A stretch of DNA of 64,000 nt, from contig CAZPKG010000001.1 in assembly GCA_964587105.1 (NCBI GenBank), positions 248,001 through 312,000 of the forward strand, in the 5' to 3' direction. Below the pieces are notes generated by a model. It was not told the DNA's origin. It ran no database searches and saw only the letters and a program-made list of their open reading frames with translations. Positions 34,901 to 42,099 of the stretch are shown piece after piece. This stretch comes from JABWCQ01 sp964587105 (GTDB lineage: Bacteria > Electryoneota > RPQS01). Position 1 is the first letter of the stretch. Each line of letters starts with the position of its first letter. Made by a program: the position numbers and the translations under genes.

Positions 34901-35845
34901 TTGACGATGGATGATACGACTTCTTTCCCGCGTCCATTGCCATTTGAGTTTCCGCTCTTTGGCCGCGTCTTCACCAAATATTGCGCCTGCACAAACGGAT
35001 TCATCTCGTTTTGGTCGCAGGTTCGAAATTACGTGAATGACCCGTTGAATACTGTGCGTGATCCGTATTACACTGTTGCGCCGTACTGGACGGACATGAA
35101 CCCGACCGCAGGCGGTCAGGTTTTAGAGTACTACGACGTGACGAATGACCGATTTATTGTTCAATGGAATCGAATCCCGCCATGGGGTGTGCCGTCCTCG
35201 AACACACTGACGTATCAAGCCATTCTTTATCGTGACGGCGGTGTGGACTTGGTCTATGAACGGATGCGTGGGATCGTTCCGCTCAAGACAGTTGGAATTA
35301 AGGGAGGAAATTCGACCGAGTTTTTGCAATTGACCTACAACGGTGCTCTGGTTGACAGCATGATGACGTTGCGCATTGCGCGACCCGATACGGCTGCGTC
35401 ATCGCTGCGAATTCTGAGCGGACATCAAGCAGTCGTGCCGCCGCAAGGTGCGCAGGAGATTCGTTTTCGCATTGTCAATCATTCCGTTGCACAGGGACTC
35501 ATTTCGCTTCCATTGACGATCGAATCGTCCGACCCTGATGGCAGCGGCGCAGAACTTGTTGTGGCGATGCAAGGCGGCACTCCATTTGATCCGCAAACCG
35601 TGATCGCCGCAGATGGCAGTAACCTCCGTTTGCACTGGCATTCTCATCCGATTGATAATTTTGCCATTTGGACCGCGCTGCCCAATGATTCTCTATTTGT
35701 TCCGTTCGTTACTTCCGTGACCGATACTCATTACACTATGACGCTGCCCACGGACGTAGCACGTATCTTCGCAGTAACCCTGGCCGGTGCTCCCGCGCCG
35801 ACCGCCACAAATATCAAGTCCGGTAAATCTGTTTCCTACCGTTAG
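31985..35845 (+). CDS. Secreted S8 subtilisin-like peptidase, multidomain
   Basis: 1286 residues. Signal peptide (CLAWLAAVLVLSADFAVAG), a propeptide-like region to about 150, then an S8 catalytic domain with D185 (LLANFDSGVYG), H228 (GDNDGHGTLTMG) and S409 (SSSGTSFSAPLAAG). Two carboxypeptidase-regulatory-like beta domains follow (about 475-555 and 557-640). Two copies of a beta-sandwich domain with an SNG/TNG-F-ISF core occur at about 641-848 and 937-1133, separated by a spacer (PSLALEPSSLAISLEPGETL). The C-terminus is FN3-like; I find no T9SS-type sorting tail. GTG at 31985 is the longest start; ATGs at 31994 or 32000 also work. It heads a block of secreted peptidases. Confidence 0.93.
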   Translation: MNGMRMSDWRSLRCLAWLAAVLVLSADFAVAGTDRVSIFLVLEPEPFVRNEVLARAGRTLELAEAHEMCLKAAQEYASVTQTPVLKRLSELSSLADLQNIRAYWAANTISLECDPAWIPIFRQWPEIIEVQEEQLLELDPITTPIPENPRRSLDDGVTVALTDIRAPEAWALGLTGVGVLLANFDSGVYGSNPALSSRWRGNNGHPANQCWFDLVEPITSTPGDNDGHGTLTMGLQCGIGVNDTVGVAWNAQFIAAAVAEGGFTINNALAAFQWVLDPDGNPATFDDVPRVLSNSWGFNGGVDVCNNVLFQAIDLAEAAGIAIVWSAGNEGPPSGTIRNPANRADNLVSGFAVGGWDGVVDSVWVSSSRGPTPCNPDPILRVKPEIVAPSRDVRSTYIGSGYASSSGTSFSAPLAAGTLALMIEANPMLPPDSLLELLMYTAVDESTPGLDNNAGYGRLDAYLACQAALTGLGWVRGVVQNQWGTPIASADIDLLNQPHHTTTDSAGRFLFAFPAFFPLQIQVVANGHVPQTTSITVLPQDTAYVTITLQTTQEGILSGNVIDCRGLPAAGALITIPNESYPPTFTDGNGRFVMTMQPGTYSVACSSGVCGSIVMAGVHIQTRAITDIEIVLPLNPAFLCSDEDQFGYFFCDNNDPGGPTEIYTSVAPSEGGLGVIHNLPDDGNVPLAMPFPVKFYGQTYSRMFLNSNGIISFVRYATAYNNLPLPYNLTPALFPFWDDFSDNLGGHILSDYDPTHGTYTVEWYEVPYFVSIPPPTDSANFQMVIYDQAVLPTASGNNVIEFRYGRIPRNGSCTIGIDKATANTYLRYGYNGTWETHAVPAAENVTVRLSDEQPASGVPSLALEPSSLAISLEPGETLDTSIFVRNLGSAPLAYFASSSNAAGLGQSQDTLARAVVFPELPKGHVPTRIESFDNALDEWIPDANGYAWRSSRSDTSVHYQFFDISTVGTNLGLTMDDTTSFPRPLPFEFPLFGRVFTKYCACTNGFISFWSQVRNYVNDPLNTVRDPYYTVAPYWTDMNPTAGGQVLEYYDVTNDRFIVQWNRIPPWGVPSSNTLTYQAILYRDGGVDLVYERMRGIVPLKTVGIKGGNSTEFLQLTYNGALVDSMMTLRIARPDTAASSLRILSGHQAVVPPQGAQEIRFRIVNHSVAQGLISLPLTIESSDPDGSGAELVVAMQGGTPFDPQTVIAADGSNLRLHWHSHPIDNFAIWTALPNDSLFVPFVTSVTDTHYTMTLPTDVARIFAVTLAGAPAPTATNIKSGKSVSYR

Positions 35846-35880
35846 CCACAATTGGCTGTTACGATGAACCGAGGTGTCCT

Positions 35881-38800
35881 ATGATTCGTATGTTGTCACT
35901 GCTTCTGTTGTTCACATTGGGATTCACCACCGCGCAAGCGGGTATCAATGCACCCCATCACTCCCTTATTCGCGTGTTCGGCAAAGATATCGCGCATGAA
36001 AAGATGCTCCTGCACGATGATTTGCTCGACGTTATGCCGCAAGACGGCGATCCGGGTATTCTGATTGCCGCGCTGCCGGGCGACTTCGACTATTTGAAGA
36101 ATCGAGGTTATCGCTGGGACATCATTCATCAGGACCTCGAAGATTTTTATGCTCGCCGAGGCCGTGACGGAAATTCGCTTGATCTGATGGGCGGTTTCAA
36201 GACGAATACTGAAATCAATGCCGCGATGGACACGATCCACATGCAGCATCCGACGATCACGACTGCGAAGTTTGCCATTGGTCAGACGCTTGAAGGCAAT
36301 AACATCTATGCGATGAAGATCAGTGACAATCCCGACGTTGACGAAAATGAAATCGAGTTGTTTTACAACTCGCTCATTCACGCTCGTGAACCGGGAGCGA
36401 TGGAAGTCCTGTTCCTGTTTATGAACTATCTGACGGACCAATATGGAACCAACCAGAGCGTCACGGATCTTGTAAACGACCGCGAGTTCTATTTCGTCCC
36501 GTGCATCAATGTAGATGGCTATCTCTACAACCAGTCAACGAACCCCAACGGCGGCGGAATGTGGCGCAAAAACCGCCGCAACAACGGCGGCGGCAGTTTT
36601 GGCGTTGACCTGAACCGCAACTTCGGGTTCAATTGGGGTTATGATAACAACGGTTCGTCGCCTACTCCTGCCTCGGAAACCTATCGCGGCACAGGCCCGT
36701 TTTCCGAACCGGAAACCCAAGTGATTCGCAATTTCATTGAGTCGCGTAATTTTCTGGTGTCGATGAACTATCATACCTATTCGAATCTCGTGCTCTATCC
36801 GTGGGGAACGCAGGCCTTCCAGGGTGGTTTCACTCCAGAGAATGATATTTTTGCGCTCATGGCCGACTCGATTCAATACTATATTCAGCAAGTGAACGGC
36901 GCAGTTTATGAGATTGGCCCTCCGTGGCAGTTGCTGTACAATGTGAACGGCGATTGCAACGATTGGTGCTATGGCGAGCAGGGTACGAAGCCGCGCATCT
37001 TCCCGTTCACAACGGAAGTTGGCGGAGCATCAGACGGTTTCTGGCCCGCACAAAATCGGATACTTCCGCTTGCCCAAGAGAACCTGCCTGCGAACTTGTT
37101 TGTTGCTCGCTATGCAGTGAATCTTGTTCCACCGGATTTGCAAGTTCGTCGTGTCCGCCAATTTCAAACTGAACAGCTTGGCGATAACGACGGAGTGGTT
37201 GAACCCGGCGAGAGTGTTGCGCTGACAGTTTATTTGAGAAACACAGGATTTCTCGACTTAACCGGTTTGACAGGCACATTGACGACGTCAACTCCCAATG
37301 TGACAGTCGCTTCAGGAACGTCGAATTGGCCGACGCTCCTCTCACAGGATTCCGCCGCCAACTCGACAGAGCTAACGCTCAATGTTGGGGCTGGTTTTAG
37401 TTCACCGGGTTCAATTACTTGTCAACTCCACCTTTCTTCGGTGGAAGGGCTTGACACAACAATCACGACATATGCCGTTGTGGGTAATCCAGTGTTCTTT
37501 GACAACGGAGAAGGCGGCACAAACGGCTGGACGCATACGGGCACGGTGGATCAATGGCATCAAACGACTCACCGTTCGGCCTCGGCGACGCATTCGTGGT
37601 ATTGCGGAATCGAAGGCTCGTGGCAATATAGCTCAAATCAGAATGCTTCCTTGACTTCGCCTCCGATTCTATTAGGGAGCAATTCCGTTCTTACCTTTTC
37701 GCATTACTACGAGCTTGAAACCGACTTCGACTACGGTTTTGTTGAAGTGACAGACGGCACGGGTACCTACAGCGTGGCCGGCCCCTTTACCGGAAGCAAC
37801 GGGTCATTCCAAACCGTCAGCGTGTCGCTTGCGCAATTCCCGGCAGGCAGCATGGTGAACATCCGCTTCCGTCAGACGAGTGATGGCGCGTTAGTACAAG
37901 AAGGTTGGTATGTAGATGACATCTTTGTTGGTCCGCCGCCAAGTATTAGTGTCAGCCCTGCGTCAGTGAGCGCATCCGTTGATACTACTGCGATTCAGGA
38001 GGAAGAGGTTTACGTCACGAACAACGGTGGCTCGGATCTTGTTTATTCACTTCTGTTCCAAAATGGCACTGCAGCAGCGGATACCGGCGGCCCGGACGCG
38101 TTCGGCTATCGTTGGCAGGATTCGGATGATCCGTGCGGCCCGACCTACTCGTGGTTGCCGATTAGTGCGTTAGGCACTCCGATTACCTGGGCCGATGGAG
38201 AAGGCGATCAAGTTCGCGGGCCCTATGCTCTACCGTTTGCATTCCCATTCTACGGCACGATGTATAACCGAGTGTTCGTGAGCGCCAACGGCTGGGTGAG
38301 CTTTGCCGACAGCATCAACGAAACATTTACCAACACAACCCTGCCCAACGCGACCGCTGCGGAAGCTGCGATCTTCGCGTGGTGGGATGACCTGAAACCG
38401 CAGCTTGCCGGAACCAATGTTCGCTATTGGAACAACGGTATCGACTCTGCGGCAGTGAGCTATGAAAATATTCGCGCAGGTACGGCTCCGAATCAGGGCA
38501 CGTACAATTTCCAAATCTTGCTGACCGCGCGAGGCGAAGCCCGCGTTTTCTATGGCAATATGGGAACAATCCGGCTTACCAGCGCAACGATTGGAATTCA
38601 GAACGAAGAACGAAATATTGGTTTGACAGTTTTGAATAATCAGGCTGGAATTGCCAATAACGAATCGCGCCGCTTCGCGCTTGGGCCACGGTGGGTTTCC
38701 GTTCTGCCGGTCTCGGGCGTCGTCCCGCCCAATTCTGTGGACACACTGCGACTGAGCTTCCTCGGTGAAGAGTTATGTGGAATTCCGAGCCTGAGCGGAT

Positions 38801-39087
38801 TGGTGATTCGTTCAAATGATCAGGACACTCCTGAAGTCACAATTCCAATTATTGCAACACCGTTAGCCAATCTCGAAGCACCTACGAATTTGACTATTCT
38901 GCCGATTGGAAATGATCTCCAATTGCGTTGGCAGGCTGTTCCCGGCGCGTCAGCATATCGCGTGGAATATCTGTTTGATATCGGAGGTCTTCCGACCATC
39001 GTGGGCACACCGGTAACAAACAGCTTCATTCATGTTGACGCTCTGAATACGTCCTTTGGCTACTATCAAGTTCGCGCGCTGCCATAA
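35881..39087 (+). CDS. Secreted M14 zinc carboxypeptidase, multidomain
   Basis: 1068 residues. Signal peptide (MLSLLLLFTLGFTTAQA), then an M14 peptidase domain (about 95-410) with zinc ligands H167 and E170 (HAREPG), H298 (SMNYHTYSN) and the catalytic E379 (FTTEVGG). Next are a CARDB-like beta domain (about 420-545), a jelly-roll (about 550-685, ending VDDIFVG), and at about 735-936 the same SANG-W-VSF beta-sandwich domain seen twice in the S8 peptidase upstream. An FN3 domain ends the protein. It probably trims C-terminal residues from peptides outside the cell. It starts 35 nt after the S8 gene. Confidence 0.94.
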   Translation: MIRMLSLLLLFTLGFTTAQAGINAPHHSLIRVFGKDIAHEKMLLHDDLLDVMPQDGDPGILIAALPGDFDYLKNRGYRWDIIHQDLEDFYARRGRDGNSLDLMGGFKTNTEINAAMDTIHMQHPTITTAKFAIGQTLEGNNIYAMKISDNPDVDENEIELFYNSLIHAREPGAMEVLFLFMNYLTDQYGTNQSVTDLVNDREFYFVPCINVDGYLYNQSTNPNGGGMWRKNRRNNGGGSFGVDLNRNFGFNWGYDNNGSSPTPASETYRGTGPFSEPETQVIRNFIESRNFLVSMNYHTYSNLVLYPWGTQAFQGGFTPENDIFALMADSIQYYIQQVNGAVYEIGPPWQLLYNVNGDCNDWCYGEQGTKPRIFPFTTEVGGASDGFWPAQNRILPLAQENLPANLFVARYAVNLVPPDLQVRRVRQFQTEQLGDNDGVVEPGESVALTVYLRNTGFLDLTGLTGTLTTSTPNVTVASGTSNWPTLLSQDSAANSTELTLNVGAGFSSPGSITCQLHLSSVEGLDTTITTYAVVGNPVFFDNGEGGTNGWTHTGTVDQWHQTTHRSASATHSWYCGIEGSWQYSSNQNASLTSPPILLGSNSVLTFSHYYELETDFDYGFVEVTDGTGTYSVAGPFTGSNGSFQTVSVSLAQFPAGSMVNIRFRQTSDGALVQEGWYVDDIFVGPPPSISVSPASVSASVDTTAIQEEEVYVTNNGGSDLVYSLLFQNGTAAADTGGPDAFGYRWQDSDDPCGPTYSWLPISALGTPITWADGEGDQVRGPYALPFAFPFYGTMYNRVFVSANGWVSFADSINETFTNTTLPNATAAEAAIFAWWDDLKPQLAGTNVRYWNNGIDSAAVSYENIRAGTAPNQGTYNFQILLTARGEARVFYGNMGTIRLTSATIGIQNEERNIGLTVLNNQAGIANNESRRFALGPRWVSVLPVSGVVPPNSVDTLRLSFLGEELCGIPSLSGLVIRSNDQDTPEVTIPIIATPLANLEAPTNLTILPIGNDLQLRWQAVPGASAYRVEYLFDIGGLPTIVGTPVTNSFIHVDALNTSFGYYQVRALP

Positions 39088-39099
39088 GGAGATTCGTAG

Positions 39100-40803
39100 T
39101 TGCACTTCATTCGCACTTGCTTCGTATTGTTAGTTGTCGTTGGGCTGCACTCGGCCAAGTGGGCCGAGTGCGCCACGCGACGCCCGGCCTGGGCACCCCA
39201 CGCCATGATCGCATCCGCAGACTCGCACGCCACACAAGCCGGACTGCAAATTCTTGAAGCCGGTGGTAACGCCGTTGACGCGGCATGTGCTGTTGCGATG
39301 GCACTTGGAGTCACCGAAGGCTATTCAAGCGGTATCGGTGGCGGATGCTTTATCGTGTTGCACATGGCCGATGGCCGCGAAATCGCCATTGACGGACGGG
39401 AAATTGCTCCGGCAAAATCGTCAAGATTGATGTTCGTGCCGCGCAAGCCCACGGATGCAACCGACCTGTCGCTCTATTCACCGCTCGCCGCTGGAGTACC
39501 GGGCCAAGTTGCCGCATTTGATCTGGCCGTGCGCGAGTATGGCACGATGCCGTTTGCCGATCTGTTGGCGCCGGCGATTGCGCTCGCTGACACGGGTTTT
39601 GTTCTTGACGAATACTATGCCGGAGTCGTTCAGAGCTATGCCACGCGCATGATGAACGATCCCGGCTCGCTTGCCGTTTATTTCGACTACGACGGCAAAC
39701 CATTGGCGAAAGGGGAGAGGCTTGTCCAGAAAGACCTTGCCGCAACTCTTACTCGCATGGCCAAGAACGGCGCCGCCGAGTTCTATTCTGGTGAAACCGC
39801 TGACCTGATTGCAGAGTACATGAAGAAGTCCGGCGGTATCATCACTAAGCAAGACTTGGTGAGTTACAAACCAGTCGCGCTTGAACCCGTGCGGGGGAGC
39901 TATCGCGGGTATGACGTAATCTCGATGCCGCCGCCAAGTTCTGGTGGTATTCATCTGATACAGATTCTCAATCTGTTGGAAGATTATCCGCTGTCGTACC
40001 TTGAAGCAGGATCGTCCGAATCTCTTCATCTAATCGCTGAAAGCATGAGTCTTGCTTTTGCAGATAGAGCGGAGTTTTTAGGCGACCCAGCCTTCACACC
40101 GGTTCCAACTGAAGCGCTGATTCACAAAGCCTACGCTGATACGTTGCGCAAAAAAATATCGCGCACACGGCATCTTCCGCAACCGAATGCAGGCGATCCG
40201 TGGGCTTTTCTCTCGCTGATCGACCACCACACCACACATTTCTGCGTTGTGGATGAGCAAGGCAATGCGGCCTCAGTTACGGCTACCGTCAATACGCCGT
40301 TTGCGACTTGCATCACGGTGCCGGGCACGGGAATCCTGTTGAATAATGAAATGGATGATTTTGTGACCGAACCCGGCAAAGCGAACTTCTTTGGCTTGAT
40401 CGGCAAAGCAGTCAACGAAATTCAGCCGGGTAAGAAACCGCTCTCGTCGATGTCTCCCACGATCGTTCTTCGGAATGGAAAACCGTACATCCTTGCCGGA
40501 GGCGCGGGCGGACCCAGAATTATCACAGCCACGCTGCTGGCCATTGCCAACGCGCTCGACTTCGGAATGGATATTCAGGAGGCGATCGACTATCCCAGAA
40601 TGCACCAACAGTGGGTGCCCGACCGACTGTTCATGGAACCGGAACATCCGTTTGATGTCCGAGCGGCCCTGACGGCCAAAGGTCACGCGGTCGAGGTTGG
40701 TTCGGCGAGGTCGCGTGTGCAGGCCATTCAGGCAGATACCCTGCGCGGCGGCTGGAACGGCGCGGCCGATTCGAGAGGCGTTGGTGCCGCAATTGGCTAC
40801 TGA
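39100..40803 (+). CDS. ggt: Gamma-glutamyltransferase / glutathione hydrolase
   Basis: 567 residues, exported by an N-terminal signal peptide. As in the family, it should cut itself before a nucleophilic threonine; this is predicted to be T378 in DHHTTHFCVVDEQGNA. Other signatures are GYSSGIGGGCFIV near the N-terminus, the PPPSSGGIHLIQ motif and the SSMSPT loop. The enzyme hydrolyses or transfers gamma-glutamyl groups from glutathione and related peptides in the periplasm. TTG is the start, with AGGAG 9 nt upstream; the gene follows the M14 peptidase by 12 nt, so it is part of the same peptide-degrading block. Confidence 0.94.
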   Translation: MHFIRTCFVLLVVVGLHSAKWAECATRRPAWAPHAMIASADSHATQAGLQILEAGGNAVDAACAVAMALGVTEGYSSGIGGGCFIVLHMADGREIAIDGREIAPAKSSRLMFVPRKPTDATDLSLYSPLAAGVPGQVAAFDLAVREYGTMPFADLLAPAIALADTGFVLDEYYAGVVQSYATRMMNDPGSLAVYFDYDGKPLAKGERLVQKDLAATLTRMAKNGAAEFYSGETADLIAEYMKKSGGIITKQDLVSYKPVALEPVRGSYRGYDVISMPPPSSGGIHLIQILNLLEDYPLSYLEAGSSESLHLIAESMSLAFADRAEFLGDPAFTPVPTEALIHKAYADTLRKKISRTRHLPQPNAGDPWAFLSLIDHHTTHFCVVDEQGNAASVTATVNTPFATCITVPGTGILLNNEMDDFVTEPGKANFFGLIGKAVNEIQPGKKPLSSMSPTIVLRNGKPYILAGGAGGPRIITATLLAIANALDFGMDIQEAIDYPRMHQQWVPDRLFMEPEHPFDVRAALTAKGHAVEVGSARSRVQAIQADTLRGGWNGAADSRGVGAAIGY

Positions 40804-40839
40804 ACGGTATGTGCGACGCAGTGAGAAGGCCATTTAGGT

Positions 40840-40872
40840 CTTGTTGACAATTTAACAAGCCCTCCGTATCTT
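40840..40872 (+). promoter_or_regulatory. Promoter of the XRE gene with overlapping palindrome
   Basis: TTGACA (40844-40849), 17-nt spacer, TATCTT (40867-40872), 6 nt before the ATG at 40879, so the mRNA should be leaderless. The palindrome CTTGTT-8-AACAAG (40840-40845 and 40854-40859) covers the -35 box and is a good candidate operator for autorepression. Confidence 0.6.
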
Positions 40873-40878
40873 AAAGCT

Positions 40879-41310
40879 ATGAGTCAAAACAAAGCTTTAC
40901 CCCTGAACGTCGGCCAGCGATTGCACGAGGCTCGGAAGGCTGCCGACATGTCCCAAGACCAGCTTGCTAAGGCGGTTCGCGTTAATCGTTCCTACCTTTC
41001 TCTGGTCGAAAACGGACGCTCCTCGCCCACAATTGAGTTTCTGGAAAAAGTCGCCGGTGGCCTAAATCTTCGGGTGGAAGAACTTCTGCTTAGGTCGGAG
41101 GTCTTTCGCTACCTGAGCATTTCTCCCAAACACGGATACCTTTACAAGGGGCTGCAAGACCTGCTCGCGGACGATGAGCAGATGCTGTTGATGAATCCGA
41201 CCAATGAGGAGATTGAGATTCTAAAGGGCATTCAACTCCATCCCGATCATGATCCCAGCAAACGCTTCTTCGTCGATGCATTGCTCGATCTTCGACGAAC
41301 GCGATTCTAA
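40879..41310 (+). CDS. XRE-family HTH transcriptional regulator
   Basis: 143 residues. A Cro/C1-type helix-turn-helix occupies about residues 10-68 (LHEARKAADMSQDQLAKAVRVNRSYLSLVENGRSSPTIEFL). The rest (about 75-143) is a short alpha/beta-like tail without a family I recognise. It probably represses its own promoter, given the palindrome over the -35 box. It is followed 38 nt downstream by a STAS gene and the rest of a partner-switching cassette, which it may help regulate. Confidence 0.9.
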   Translation: MSQNKALPLNVGQRLHEARKAADMSQDQLAKAVRVNRSYLSLVENGRSSPTIEFLEKVAGGLNLRVEELLLRSEVFRYLSISPKHGYLYKGLQDLLADDEQMLLMNPTNEEIEILKGIQLHPDHDPSKRFFVDALLDLRRTRF

Positions 41311-41348
41311 CCGTTATTTCACACGTTTTCTGAAGACAGGCCATTAGT

Positions 41349-41696
41349 ATGCAGATGCATTCATTTTGGGACAAAGACGTGTTCGTCATGGAACTAAGCG
41401 GCAAGTTAATGGGTGGGCCGGACTCGAGCGGCTTTCATGAAGAAGTCAAACACGCTGTCGAAAACGGCGGTCGCAACGTCGTTGTTGATCTGCATGGTGT
41501 AGAGTGGCTGAACAGCTGGGGAGTCGGACTGCTTGTGTCCGCTTACACGACTTTGAAGAGCCGCGGCGGACAACTTGTTCTGGTCGGCTGCACTCCGAAG
41601 GTCCTAACTGTGTTTCGTATGACACGATTTGATTCTGTTTTTACATTCGGCTCCGACGTCCAGTCGGCGCTGCAAGGGCTCAGCCGTCCGGTCTAA
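41349..41696 (+). CDS. STAS-domain anti-anti-sigma-type protein lacking the phosphorylatable serine
   Basis: 115 residues forming one STAS domain. In SpoIIAA-type proteins the site is D/N-S-S-G with the second serine phosphorylated; here it reads N55-S56-W57-G58, so the acceptor is a tryptophan. The neighbouring paralogue at 41761 has an intact NSSG and is otherwise very similar (SGKxMGGP, VEW, LLVSAYTTLK). The protein may bind the kinase-like partner constitutively, or have another role. Co-transcribed with the rest of the module. Confidence 0.88.
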   Translation: MQMHSFWDKDVFVMELSGKLMGGPDSSGFHEEVKHAVENGGRNVVVDLHGVEWLNSWGVGLLVSAYTTLKSRGGQLVLVGCTPKVLTVFRMTRFDSVFTFGSDVQSALQGLSRPV

Positions 41697-41760
41697 GCTC
41701 TCGATCATCGATTCTTTTCTTTCTTATCATATAACTGAACCCCTAAGGAGCCACCGGGCA

Positions 41761-42099
41761 ATGAAGTTGAAGACCACAGAAACTAACGGCGTTTACCTCG
41801 TTGAAATGTCAGGCAAGATTATGGGCGGTCCTGAATCTGCACAATTCCATGACGCGATGAAGCACGCCGTGGCCAACAACCTTAAGAAGGTTGTGATTGA
41901 TTTGGGCGGCGTGGAATGGATGAATAGCTCCGGTATCGGATTGCTTGTGTCCGCCTACACTACCCTGAAAAATGCGGGAAGCGAAATGAAGCTCGCGCGC
42001 ACCACTGAAAAAATCCAATCGCTGCTCGTCATCACCAAGCTGAATTCCGTGTTTGACAGTCACGACAGCGTTGAAGGTGCAGTTAAGAGCTTTAACTGA
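41761..42099 (+). CDS. STAS-domain anti-sigma factor antagonist
   Basis: 112 residues, one STAS domain with the phosphorylation site N55-S56-S57-G58 intact. It would bind the RsbW-like kinase when unphosphorylated and be released when S57 is phosphorylated, with the SpoIIE-type phosphatase encoded next resetting it. The ATG at 41761 is preceded by AAGGAG and matches the start of its paralogue; a longer open frame upstream runs through the paralogue gene and is not used. Confidence 0.92.
   Translation: MKLKTTETNGVYLVEMSGKIMGGPESAQFHDAMKHAVANNLKKVVIDLGGVEWMNSSGIGLLVSAYTTLKNAGSEMKLARTTEKIQSLLVITKLNSVFDSHDSVEGAVKSFN

Noticed and set aside
35700..39087. Type IX secretion sorting domains at the ends of the S8 and M14 peptidases
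   Set aside because: The C-termini are FN3-like and lack the NPFNP-type and terminal Lys-rich features of known sorting domains.
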